From assembly GCA_002418465.1 (NCBI GenBank), contig DIEE01000077.1, positions 1-51,140 on the forward strand: a DNA stretch of 51,140 bases, written 5' to 3'. The first letter of the stretch is position 1; each line of letters starts with the position of its first letter. The notes beneath the pieces are model-generated. The model did no database searches, was not told the origin of the DNA, and saw nothing but the letters and a program-made list of their open reading frames with translations. The DNA is from Pseudomonas sp. UBA5782. GTDB taxonomy: Bacteria > Pseudomonadota > Gammaproteobacteria > Pseudomonadales > Pseudomonadaceae. Below, in pieces: positions 1-7,498 of the stretch. The translations under genes were made by a program, and so were the position numbers.

Positions 1-2096
1 TGGCCCAGGTCGCGGCGCAGAATGCCGCCTGGCGCGAAGGCCGTCGCGCTGCTCCCGGCGCCCGGCAGCTGGATGCCACCCGACGCAACGAAGCCGGCGC
101 GGCGCCGGCGCAGAGCGAGCGCAGCGACAACCTGAGGCTGGTCGCTCCGGAAGCCGGCAGTGCCACCAGTGGCAGCGACACCGGCGGTACCGGTGGCGGC
201 AACAGCAAGGCGCTGGCGGACAAGCTGGCGGTGACCCAGGAAAGCCTCGACTCCTCGCGCCGGGAAAGCACCGAACTGAAGAGCCGTGTCGACGATCTGC
301 AAAGCCAGCTGGACAAGCTGCAACGCCTGATCCAGTTGAAGGACAGCCAACTGGCCAAGCTGCAGGCCAGCGTTGCCGAACAGGGGCAGGCTCCGGCGAC
401 TTCCACTTCCCCGGCGACGCCTGTACCTGCTCCCGCCGCGCCTGCCAATGGCCAGCCGGCTGCGCCGCAAGCTCCCGCTCCTGCCGAACAGCCGGGTGCG
501 ATCGAGCAAGCTCCGGCCGACGCCGCTGGCACTCCGGATACTGCGCCTGAGGCTGCAGCGCCGAACGAATCGGCTGCTCCTGCCGAACCTCAGGCCGAAC
601 AGGCTCCGACACCGGTAGCACCGACGCCGGAACCGGCTCCTGCCCAGCCGCTGCCAGCCGAAGAGCCCGACGAAGGCATCCTCGCCTCGCTGCTGGCCAA
701 TCCGACCATGCTCGCCCTGCTCGGCGGTGGCGCATTGCTGTTGTTGCTGGTCGCGCTGCTGATCATCTCGCGGCGCAATTCCGCCAGGGAGGCGGTCGAG
801 CAGAACAACGTGATCATCGGCGGTAACGACGACAGCGATAAGTTCGACAGCGACATGGGCCTGAGCGCCGGCGGCTTCGACGGCCTGGACGACGATCCGC
901 AGGTGGAGCTCTCCACGCCTCCCGCCAGCGAACGCACCATCCCGCAGACCGGCGACCCGCTCGGCGAGGCGGACATCTACATCGCCTACGGCCGCTTCAA
1001 CCAGGCGGCGGAATTGCTGCAGGGCGCCATCAACGACGAGCCACAACGTACCGATCTGCGCCTCAAGCTGATGGAGGTGTATGCCGAGCTGGGTGATCGC
1101 GACGGTTTCGTCCGCCAGGAAAACGAGCTGCGCGAGATGGGCGGCAGCACGGCCGACATCGACAAGCTCAAGCTCCGGTATCCGGCGATGAGCGCGCTGG
1201 CTGCCGCCGCGCTGGCCAGTGCCGCCGCCGCTGCCCGCGACGACGAGCCGGACGAATTCAACCTCGACGATCTCGCCATCGAGGAGCCTGCGCCCAGCGC
1301 CGCACTCGATGACGATGCATTCGATCTCGACGATCTCGATCTGGATTTCGACAGCGACCGCTCGCCGACCGCCCAAGCCGAGCCGGCCGACGATCTCGCC
1401 GATCTGTCGCTGGAAGACGACCTGCAGTTCGCCTCGACGCCGTCGACTGCCGCCGAGCCGGACCTGGATTTCGATCTAGATCTGGACAAGGAGGAAGGCG
1501 CAACCGGTCACGACCTGAGCGACGAGCTGGCCGACTTCAATCTGGACCTCGACGCCGAAGAAGAGCAAAAGCCGCTTTCTGCCGAAGACGACTTCCTCTT
1601 CAGTCTCGAGGACGAACCGGCGACCACTCCGGAAGTTGCCGCCGCCGAGGTGCCGAGCTTCGAGTTGCCGCAGGAGCCGTCGGTTGATCCGCGCAGTTCC
1701 GTCGATGCGCCGCTGTCGGATTTCGACCTGTCGCTGGATGACGACGAGCCGGCCAAGGACGACTTCGCCGCACAACTCGACCGGGTTGCCGCCCAGCTCG
1801 ATCAGAGGGGCGACGAGACGCCACCCGCCGCTCCGGTCCCGGTCGTCGATGAGCCGTTCGACGATCCCTTCGCCGACGCGCCTGTCAGCGCCGACAACCT
1901 GGCCGGGCCGAGCGACGAAGACGATTTCGACTTCCTCTCCGGCACCGACGAGACCGCGACCAAGCTGGATCTGGCGCGTGCCTACATCGACATGGGCGAC
2001 AGCGAAGGCGCCCGCGACATCCTCGACGAAGTGGTCGCCGAAGGCGACGATGCCCAGCAGCAGGAAGCACGCGAGCTGATTTCCCGACTGGTTTGA
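1..2096 (+). CDS. fimV: FimV, motility/peptidoglycan-binding assembly protein (5'-truncated by window)
   Basis: The frame is open from the first bases of the window, so this is the C-terminal part of a longer protein. The order seen is a linker, a coiled-coil stretch (about nt 231-370), a Pro/Ala/Glu-rich spacer, one hydrophobic membrane segment (about nt 680-775, ending in IISRR), and a long cytoplasmic part rich in Asp/Glu with repeated DLDDLDLD-type blocks. It ends in a TPR-like motif (DLARAYIDMGDSEGARDIL). This architecture is typical of Pseudomonas FimV, an inner-membrane protein needed for type IV pilus assembly, twitching and polar cAMP signalling. The N-terminal signal peptide and LysM domain lie outside the window. 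truA follows after 3 bases, the order known in Pseudomonas. Confidence 0.93.
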   Translation, partial: AQVAAQNAAWREGRRAAPGARQLDATRRNEAGAAPAQSERSDNLRLVAPEAGSATSGSDTGGTGGGNSKALADKLAVTQESLDSSRRESTELKSRVDDLQSQLDKLQRLIQLKDSQLAKLQASVAEQGQAPATSTSPATPVPAPAAPANGQPAAPQAPAPAEQPGAIEQAPADAAGTPDTAPEAAAPNESAAPAEPQAEQAPTPVAPTPEPAPAQPLPAEEPDEGILASLLANPTMLALLGGGALLLLLVALLIISRRNSAREAVEQNNVIIGGNDDSDKFDSDMGLSAGGFDGLDDDPQVELSTPPASERTIPQTGDPLGEADIYIAYGRFNQAAELLQGAINDEPQRTDLRLKLMEVYAELGDRDGFVRQENELREMGGSTADIDKLKLRYPAMSALAAAALASAAAAARDDEPDEFNLDDLAIEEPAPSAALDDDAFDLDDLDLDFDSDRSPTAQAEPADDLADLSLEDDLQFASTPSTAAEPDLDFDLDLDKEEGATGHDLSDELADFNLDLDAEEEQKPLSAEDDFLFSLEDEPATTPEVAAAEVPSFELPQEPSVDPRSSVDAPLSDFDLSLDDDEPAKDDFAAQLDRVAAQLDQRGDETPPAAPVPVVDEPFDDPFADAPVSADNLAGPSDEDDFDFLSGTDETATKLDLARAYIDMGDSEGARDILDEVVAEGDDAQQQEARELISRLV

Positions 2097-2099
2097 TAA

Positions 2100-2966
2100 A
2101 TGACTGATGCAGTACCCGAAGCGGCAGCCCCAGTGGCTGCCGCTGGCTTTTTCAGAGTGGCCCTTGGCGTTGAATACCGTGGAACCCGCTATCGCGGCTT
2201 CCAGCGTCAGCGCGCCGGCGTTCCTTCGATTCAGGAGTCCCTCGAAAAGGCCCTGTCCAAGGTTGCCGGCGGGGCGCCGGTCACCCTCAGCTGCGCCGGG
2301 CGCACCGATGCGCTGGTGCATGCCAGTGGCCAGGTGGTGCACTTCGATACCTCGGTGGAGCGCACGCTCCACTCCTGGATCATGGGCGCCAACCTGAATC
2401 TTCCCGCGGACATCAGCGTGACCTGGGCCAAGTTCATGCCGCGCGAGTTCGATGCGCGCTTCTCGGCCATGGCCCGTCGCTATCGCTACGTCATCTACAA
2501 CGACCAGATCCGACCGGCGCACATGGCCGAGGAGGTGACCTGGAATCATCGCCCGCTGGACATCTCGCGCATGCGCGAGGCGGCGCGCAGCCTGGTCGGC
2601 ACGCATGATTTCAGTGCCTTCCGGGCGCGCCAGTGCCAGGCGAAGTCGCCGGTCAAGACCATCCATCATCTGGAGCTGATCGAGCACGGCCGCTTCATCG
2701 TTCTGGACATCCGCGCCAACGCCTTCCTCCATCACATGGTGCGCAACATCGCCGGCGTGCTGATGACCATCGGCGCCGGCGAACGCCCGGTGGAGTGGGC
2801 GCGGGAAGTGCTGGAAACCCGCGTGCGGCGAACCGGTGGCGTGACCGCGCACCCATTCGGCCTGTATCTGGTTCAGGTGGAATATCCAGCGCAGTTCGAG
2901 CTGCCGCAGCGCTACCTCGGGCCGCACTTCCTTTCCGGTCTGCCGGACGTCATGGCTGACGCCTAG
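2100..2966 (+). CDS. truA: tRNA pseudouridine(38-40) synthase TruA
   Basis: A 288-residue protein matching the TruA family, which converts uridines 38-40 in the tRNA anticodon stem-loop to pseudouridine. The catalytic Asp motif CAGRTD is present with Asp at residue 70. RYRYVIYN and the C-terminal HHMVRNIAGVL stretch are also typical. The first ~18 residues are an Ala/Pro-rich extension before the conserved GVEYRGTRYRGFQRQ. The ATG sits 3 bases after the fimV stop, so translation is probably coupled. In Pseudomonas this gene commonly lies between fimV and trpF, as here. Confidence 0.96.
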   Translation: MTDAVPEAAAPVAAAGFFRVALGVEYRGTRYRGFQRQRAGVPSIQESLEKALSKVAGGAPVTLSCAGRTDALVHASGQVVHFDTSVERTLHSWIMGANLNLPADISVTWAKFMPREFDARFSAMARRYRYVIYNDQIRPAHMAEEVTWNHRPLDISRMREAARSLVGTHDFSAFRARQCQAKSPVKTIHHLELIEHGRFIVLDIRANAFLHHMVRNIAGVLMTIGAGERPVEWAREVLETRVRRTGGVTAHPFGLYLVQVEYPAQFELPQRYLGPHFLSGLPDVMADA

Positions 2967-3018
2967 GGACTCATTTGCTACCATCCGGGGTTATCAGGAA
3001 TCCCGAGGTCCTCGCAAC

Positions 3019-3648
3019 TTGCCAGCCGTTCGCAGCAAAATCTGCGGTATTACCCGCATCGAAGACGCCCTCGCCGCCGTTGGCGCCGGTGCCGATGCGA
3101 TCGGCCTGGTGTTCTACCCGCGCAGCCCGCGTGCGGTTTCCGTGCAGCAGGCGCGGGCGATCATCGCGGCGCTGCCGCCGTTCGTCACAACCGTTGGCCT
3201 GTTCGTCGATGCCAGCCGCTGCGAACTGGGCGAAATCCTCGACGCCGTGCCGCTCGATCTCCTGCAGTTCCACGGCGACGAAAGCGCGGAGGCCTGCGAC
3301 GGCTACCACCGGCCGTTCATCAAGGCACTGCGGGTAAAGCCGGGCGATGACATCGCCGCGCTGGCCGCCCGCTATCCAAAGGCCAGCGGCATTCTTCTCG
3401 ACGCCTACGTGCCGGGGATTCCCGGTGGCACCGGCGAGTCCTTCGATTGGTCGCTGATCCCGCGGGAACTGTCCAAGCCATTGATTCTCGCCGGCGGCCT
3501 TACTCCCGGGAATGTCGCGGCGGCGGTGCGCGAGGTGCGTCCTTACGCGGTGGACGTCAGTGGTGGCGTCGAGGCAAGCAAGGGCATCAAGGATGCGCAG
3601 AAGATTCGCGCGTTCATCGACGCCGTCAACGGCGCTTCGGCGGCGTGA
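3019..3648 (+). CDS. trpF: Phosphoribosylanthranilate isomerase
   Basis: A 209-residue TIM-barrel enzyme of tryptophan synthesis that isomerises phosphoribosylanthranilate to CdRP. Visible family motifs are KICGITRIED (catalytic Cys, residue 9), LLQFHGDE, the catalytic-Asp strand LLDAYVPG, and the phosphate-binding LAGGLTPGNV and DVSGGVEASKGIKD. The start is TTG at 3019, chosen because the family begins close to PAVRxKICGIT and no ATG fits; a GAGG stands about 10 bases upstream. It lies in a plus-strand run with truA and accD. Length is normal for the family. Confidence 0.95.
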   Translation: MPAVRSKICGITRIEDALAAVGAGADAIGLVFYPRSPRAVSVQQARAIIAALPPFVTTVGLFVDASRCELGEILDAVPLDLLQFHGDESAEACDGYHRPFIKALRVKPGDDIAALAARYPKASGILLDAYVPGIPGGTGESFDWSLIPRELSKPLILAGGLTPGNVAAAVREVRPYAVDVSGGVEASKGIKDAQKIRAFIDAVNGASAA

Positions 3649-3952
3649 GCATGGCCTCGGTGGCGAGGGCGGACGTGCGCGATGACGGCGTTCATGTGAC
3701 GGCCTTCCTTCGTCTGCCGTCCACTAGCACTGATGTGTCGTCGATGCGGCTGCGCAGCGCCCTGCGCGCCGTGATGCGCCTGCCGACGAACTGTTTCCCG
3801 ACCCGCGTGCCTGCTCCAGCGAGCGGCGGCGCGGGTCAGCCCGGCACCATGGGTGCCAGGCATGCCGAATGCGCCCTTCGCGGCTGCGACCTTGAATCCG
3901 CCCGGCAAGCGCCCTCGTGGCGCTCGGGCCCGAAGCTTTGGAGAACGACAGC
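3649..3952 (+). other. trpF-accD spacer with strong hairpin and an uncertain small ORF
   Basis: This 304-base spacer holds no gene I recognise. A reading frame beginning at ATG 3651, two bases after the trpF stop, stays open for 101 codons and ends at 3956, overlapping the accD ATG by ATGA. Its predicted protein is rich in Arg, Ala and Ser and shows no motif, so it may be chance in GC-rich DNA. Just before the accD ribosome site, 3900-3929 can form a two-part hairpin: GCCCG (3900-3904) with CGGGC (3925-3929), and AGCGCC (3908-3913) with GGCGCT (3919-3924) around loop CTCGT. There is no T-run, so it is not a classical terminator. Confidence 0.5.
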
Positions 3953-4855
3953 ATGAGCAACTGGCTGGTAGACAAGCTTATCCCCTCGATCATGCGGTCC
4001 GAGGTGAAGAAGAGTTCCGTGCCCGAGGGGCTCTGGCACAAGTGCCCGTCCTGCGAGGCGGTGCTGTACAAGCCCGAGCTGGAAAAGACCCTCGACGTCT
4101 GCCCCAAGTGCAACCACCACATGCGCATCGATGCGCGTGCGCGGCTGAACATTTTCCTCGATGCCGATGGCCGTGAGGAAATCGGCGCCGAGCTGGAGCC
4201 GGTGGATCGCCTGAAGTTTCGTGACAGCAAGAAGTACAAGGACCGCCTGGCCGCCGCGCAGAAGGACACCGGCGAGAAGGATGCGCTGATCGCCATGAGC
4301 GGCACGCTGCAGGAGATTCCGGTGGTCGCCGTGGCCTTCGAATTCTCCTTCATGGGTGGCTCGATGGGCGCCGTGGTAGGTGAGCGCTTCGTGCGCGCCG
4401 CCAACGTCGCCCTCGAGCAGCGCTGTCCGATGCTGTGCTTCTCCGCTTCCGGCGGTGCGCGCATGCAGGAGGCGCTGATCTCGCTGATGCAGATGGCGAA
4501 GACTTCCGCGGTGCTGGCGCGCTTGCGCGAAGAGGGCCTGCCGTTCATTTCCGTGCTGACCGACCCGGTTTACGGCGGCGTTTCGGCCAGCCTGGCGATG
4601 CTCGGTGACGTGATCGTCGCCGAGCCCAAGGCGCTGATCGGCTTTGCCGGCCCGCGCGTGATCGAGCAGACCGTGCGCGAAAAGCTGCCGGAAGGCTTCC
4701 AGCGCAGCGAATTCCTCCTCGATCACGGCGCCATCGACATGATCATCCACCGCGCCGAACTGCGTCCGCGCCTGGCGCGTCTGCTCGCCCAGCTCATGGG
4801 TCGTCCGAGCCCCGTGCATTCGGCGGCGCCGGTTCCGGCTCCCGTCGAGGCATGA
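3953..4855 (+). CDS. accD: Acetyl-CoA carboxylase carboxyltransferase subunit beta
   Basis: A 300-residue beta subunit of the acetyl-CoA carboxyltransferase, which makes malonyl-CoA for fatty acid synthesis together with AccA. The N-terminal zinc ribbon is clear, with Cys at residues 31, 34, 50 and 53. It is followed by the crotonase-like carboxyltransferase domain with FMGGSMGAVVGER and SASGGARMQE. The start is ATG 3953 (MSNWLVDKLIP), preceded by TTTGGAGAA; an in-frame ATG 12 codons earlier is less likely from family alignment. The 3' end overlaps the next start by ATGA, suggesting coupling to folC. Confidence 0.97.
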   Translation: MSNWLVDKLIPSIMRSEVKKSSVPEGLWHKCPSCEAVLYKPELEKTLDVCPKCNHHMRIDARARLNIFLDADGREEIGAELEPVDRLKFRDSKKYKDRLAAAQKDTGEKDALIAMSGTLQEIPVVAVAFEFSFMGGSMGAVVGERFVRAANVALEQRCPMLCFSASGGARMQEALISLMQMAKTSAVLARLREEGLPFISVLTDPVYGGVSASLAMLGDVIVAEPKALIGFAGPRVIEQTVREKLPEGFQRSEFLLDHGAIDMIIHRAELRPRLARLLAQLMGRPSPVHSAAPVPAPVEA

Positions 4856-6318
4856 CCGAACGCAGCCTCGGCGACTGGCTCGCTTACCTGGAGCAACTGC
4901 ACCCCACGGCCATCGAAATGGGTCTGGAGCGCTCCCGGGAAGCCGCCCGGCGCCTCGGGCTGGGGCGACCGGCGCCGCGGGTGATCACCGTCACCGGCAC
5001 CAACGGCAAGGGTTCGACCTGCGCCTTCCTCGCCGAGCTGATGCGCTCGCAGGGACTGCGAGTGGGCGTCTACAGCTCGCCACACCTGCTGCGCTACAAC
5101 GAGCGCGTCTCCTTGAATGGCGTCGAAGCCAGCGACGCGCAGCTGTGCGAGGCGTTCGCTGCGGTCGAGGCCGCCCGTGGCGAGATTTCCCTGACCTATT
5201 TCGAAATGGGCACGCTGGCTGCATTCTGGCTGTTCGAGCGCGCCGGGCTTGATGCCGTGGTGCTCGAGGTCGGTCTTGGCGGGCGGCTGGATGCGGTCAA
5301 CCTGATCGACACCGACCTGGCGCTGGTCACCAGCATCGGTCTGGATCATGCCGACTGGCTCGGCGACAGTCGCGAGTCGGTGGCCTTCGAGAAGGCCGGC
5401 ATCCTGCGCGCCGGCAAGCCGGCCCTGTGCGGCGACCTCGACCCACCGAAGCCCTTGCTGGACAGGGCTGCCGAACTCGGCGCGCCGCTGTGGTTGCGCG
5501 GTCGTGATTACGATCTGGGCGTGGCCGAACAGGTCTGGCACTGGCAGGGGCGCGATGCGGCCGGCCGGGTGCTGGAGCTGCACGATCTGCCGTTGCTCGA
5601 CCTGCCGATGGAAAACGCCGCGCTGGCGCTGCAGGCCTTCGCACTGCTGGAGCTGGGCTGGCAGCCGTCAGTCATCTGCGAGGCGCTGCTGCGCACGCGC
5701 GTCACCGGGCGCCTGGATCATCGGTCAATCCGCTGGCGCGGCAAGTCCCTGACACTGTTGCTCGATGTTGGGCATAATCCCCATGCCGCCGACTACCTGG
5801 CGCGCCGTCTTGCGGCGAAGTCGATCGGCGGGCAGCGCCTGGCGGTGTTCGGGCTGTTGAGCGACAAGGATCTGGCCGGCGTGCTGCAGCCGCTGTTGCC
5901 GCAGATTGCCCACTGGGCCGTCGCTGCGCTACCGACGTCGCGCTCCAGGCCGGCGGCCGAACTGCTCGCCGCGATGCAGCGTGAAGGCGTGCCGGGCGGG
6001 CCGATCAACACCGTGGCGCAGGTGCTGGATGATCCGCAGGTGCAGGCGCGAGGAATGCTGCAGTCGCTGCAGCGCGATGACGGCACCACCATCAGCGTGC
6101 TCGGCTACCCGGCCAAGCTCTCCCTCACCCCGGCGAGCTATCGGCAGGCACCACCGCGTTTCGGCCAGGACACCGCGGCGTTGTTGCAGGAGCGGTTACG
6201 GCTCAGCCCGGAAGACATCGCCGCCCTGATGCGTGACGGCGTGCTCGGTGGTGACGCACGGGCGCCGAGGCTCGACGCCGTGCAGGCGCTGCCGACAGCA
6301 CCGTCCAGCGTCGGTTGA
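4852..6318 (+). CDS. folC: Chimeric gene: FolC (residues ~1-372) fused to C-terminal end of a CaiB/BaiF CoA-transferase
   Basis: The first ~370 residues are a normal FolC (dihydrofolate/folylpolyglutamate synthase): P-loop VTGTNGKGST at 47-56, SSPHLLRYNERV, TYFEMGT, EVGLGGRLDAVN, SIGLDHADWLG and LLLDVGHNPHAA at 302-313. FolC identity holds to about PTSRSRPAAE (361-370). From about residue 378 the protein reads GVPGGPINTVAQVL, DPQVQARGM, KLSLTPASYRQAPP and LSPEDIAALMRDGVL. These are hallmarks of the last ~100 residues of class III CoA-transferases, not of FolC. The final ~50 residues of FolC are missing, and total length is 488 against ~430 usual. The frame is unbroken. Either the gene is a recombinant with doubtful FolC activity and another folC exists, or the assembly is wrong here. 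Confidence 0.88.
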   Translation: MTERSLGDWLAYLEQLHPTAIEMGLERSREAARRLGLGRPAPRVITVTGTNGKGSTCAFLAELMRSQGLRVGVYSSPHLLRYNERVSLNGVEASDAQLCEAFAAVEAARGEISLTYFEMGTLAAFWLFERAGLDAVVLEVGLGGRLDAVNLIDTDLALVTSIGLDHADWLGDSRESVAFEKAGILRAGKPALCGDLDPPKPLLDRAAELGAPLWLRGRDYDLGVAEQVWHWQGRDAAGRVLELHDLPLLDLPMENAALALQAFALLELGWQPSVICEALLRTRVTGRLDHRSIRWRGKSLTLLLDVGHNPHAADYLARRLAAKSIGGQRLAVFGLLSDKDLAGVLQPLLPQIAHWAVAALPTSRSRPAAELLAAMQREGVPGGPINTVAQVLDDPQVQARGMLQSLQRDDGTTISVLGYPAKLSLTPASYRQAPPRFGQDTAALLQERLRLSPEDIAALMRDGVLGGDARAPRLDAVQALPTAPSSVG

Positions 6319-6328
6319 GAAGGTGAAG

Positions 6329-6346
6329 GCGCGGCTTCAGCCGCGC
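6329..6346. terminator. Hairpin between convergent genes, bidirectional terminator candidate
   Basis: GCGCGGC (6329-6335) pairs perfectly with GCCGCGC (6340-6346) around loop TTCA, followed on the plus strand by TTCTTC. It lies 10 bases after the chimeric folC stop. It also spans the stop codon of the minus-strand gene, whose TGA is read at 6339-6337. The T-run is poor, so termination strength is uncertain. The core GCGGCTTCAGCCGC also resembles part of Pseudomonas REP elements. Confidence 0.5.
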
Positions 6347-6654
6347 TTCTTCAGCAGGTGCGGGGCGATGCTCAGGTCGTTGCTGGCCTGCAGACTGCGC
6401 CGGCATTTGCGCCAGAGCAGGATCGCCAACAGCAACAGGATCAGACCGCCGCCGAGCAGCACGCCGGCTTCGCTCGGGGTGTCGGTGAATTCGCCCAGCG
6501 CCAGCGGATGGCCGAGCAGGGTGGCGGCGCCGGTGAAGCCCATCAGCAGGCCGACGATGCCGATCAGCAACGCGAGCAAGGCCGCGAAGCGCCACAGCCA
6601 GCGGCCGGGCTTGCGTGGCCGCAGACTGCGGGCGTAGCTATCGGATGACTTCAT
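6337..6654 (-). CDS. Small two-helix membrane protein, unknown function
   Basis: A 105-residue protein I do not recognise with certainty. It has a basic N-terminus (RSLRPRKPGRW), a hydrophobic helix at about 21-46 (FAALLALLIGIVGLLMGF), a polar loop, a second helix at about 65-82 (GGGLILLLLAILLW) and a basic tail. A good ribosome site (AGAGGAAAGGG) stands upstream of ATG 6654. It precedes no other gene on its strand before the convergent folC chimera, and the isochorismatase-fold gene lies 82 bases upstream on the same strand. No catalytic motif is visible. The stop codon falls inside the hairpin shared with the opposite gene. Confidence 0.7.
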   Translation of the reverse strand: MKSSDSYARSLRPRKPGRWLWRFAALLALLIGIVGLLMGFTGAATLLGHPLALGEFTDTPSEAGVLLGGGLILLLLAILLWRKCRRSLQASNDLSIAPHLLKKRG

Positions 6655-6736
6655 TCAGAACCCTTTCCTCTCGAAATATCGGCCTATGACTCGCTCAGGG
6701 CGGTCGGGTTCCTCGGCGCGCCGCAGCGCGTCCGAT

Positions 6737-7330
6737 TCAGATCAAGGCCTTGGCGTCGGCAACCACGGTGGCGAAGTTGTCGGCGAGGGCGGCCACTTCG
6801 ACCTTGTGCAGGTCGGCGGCGCTGAGGATGGACGCGCCCATCGGCACGTCGCGGGTGGCGCAGGCGGCGTCAACCAGCGTGCAGCGGTAGCCGTAATCCT
6901 TGGCTGCGCGCACGGTGGTACTGACGCTGGAGTGGGTCATGAACCCGCAGACGATCAGGTCCAGGTGACCGATGGCGAGCAGGCGATCATGCAGGTCGGT
7001 GCCGGCGAAGGCGTTCGGTAGGCGCTTCTCGACCACGGTTTCGCCGGCCTGCGGCGCCAGCTCGGGGAGAAACTCGCCGCGCGGGCCCTGCGGGTCGAAC
7101 AGGCCGCCGGGAATGCCCAGGTGGCGCACGTGGACGATCGGGCGACCGTGCTGGCGCGCGACGGCGAGCAGGCTGGCGATCTCGTCGACCGCCGCTTGCA
7201 GGCCAGGCAGGACCATCGCACCGCTGCGATATTCTTCCTGCGCATCGATGATCAACAGCGTGGCGTTACCCAGGCTGGCCGGTGCATAACCACGGCCGCT
7301 GAGCTGGAACAGGGTTTGCGGCATGGACAT
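6737..7330 (-). CDS. Isochorismatase-fold hydrolase with Ser at the usual nucleophile position
   Basis: A 197-residue isochorismatase/cysteine-hydrolase fold protein. The catalytic Asp is in LLIIDAQEEY (D29), and a Lys candidate is in VVEKRLPNAF (K102). The region that normally reads THxCVS in this superfamily reads THSSVSTTV here, so Ser135 stands where the nucleophilic Cys is expected; the nearest Cys (C128) is seven residues earlier. The protein may be a variant hydrolase or a non-hydrolytic member. The start at 7330 (MSMPQTL) has GAGAGGA 8 bases upstream; ATG 7324 is an alternative. It is divergent from prmB across 168 bases. The substrate cannot be told. Confidence 0.85.
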   Translation of the reverse strand: MSMPQTLFQLSGRGYAPASLGNATLLIIDAQEEYRSGAMVLPGLQAAVDEIASLLAVARQHGRPIVHVRHLGIPGGLFDPQGPRGEFLPELAPQAGETVVEKRLPNAFAGTDLHDRLLAIGHLDLIVCGFMTHSSVSTTVRAAKDYGYRCTLVDAACATRDVPMGASILSAADLHKVEVAALADNFATVVADAKALI

Positions 7331-7498
7331 GGCGGAAATCCTCTCAGTGCAACATCCACCAATTGTCACCTGCCGGCTCGCGGATGTGAATCGATAAAAA
7401 AATGGCCGCGATGGCGGCGCCGTTTCAGCGCTTTGCCGCGCGGTGTTTCGCCGCCGGCCTTCGGCTAAACTGGCACTCTTTTGCCTTGGAGCATCGCC

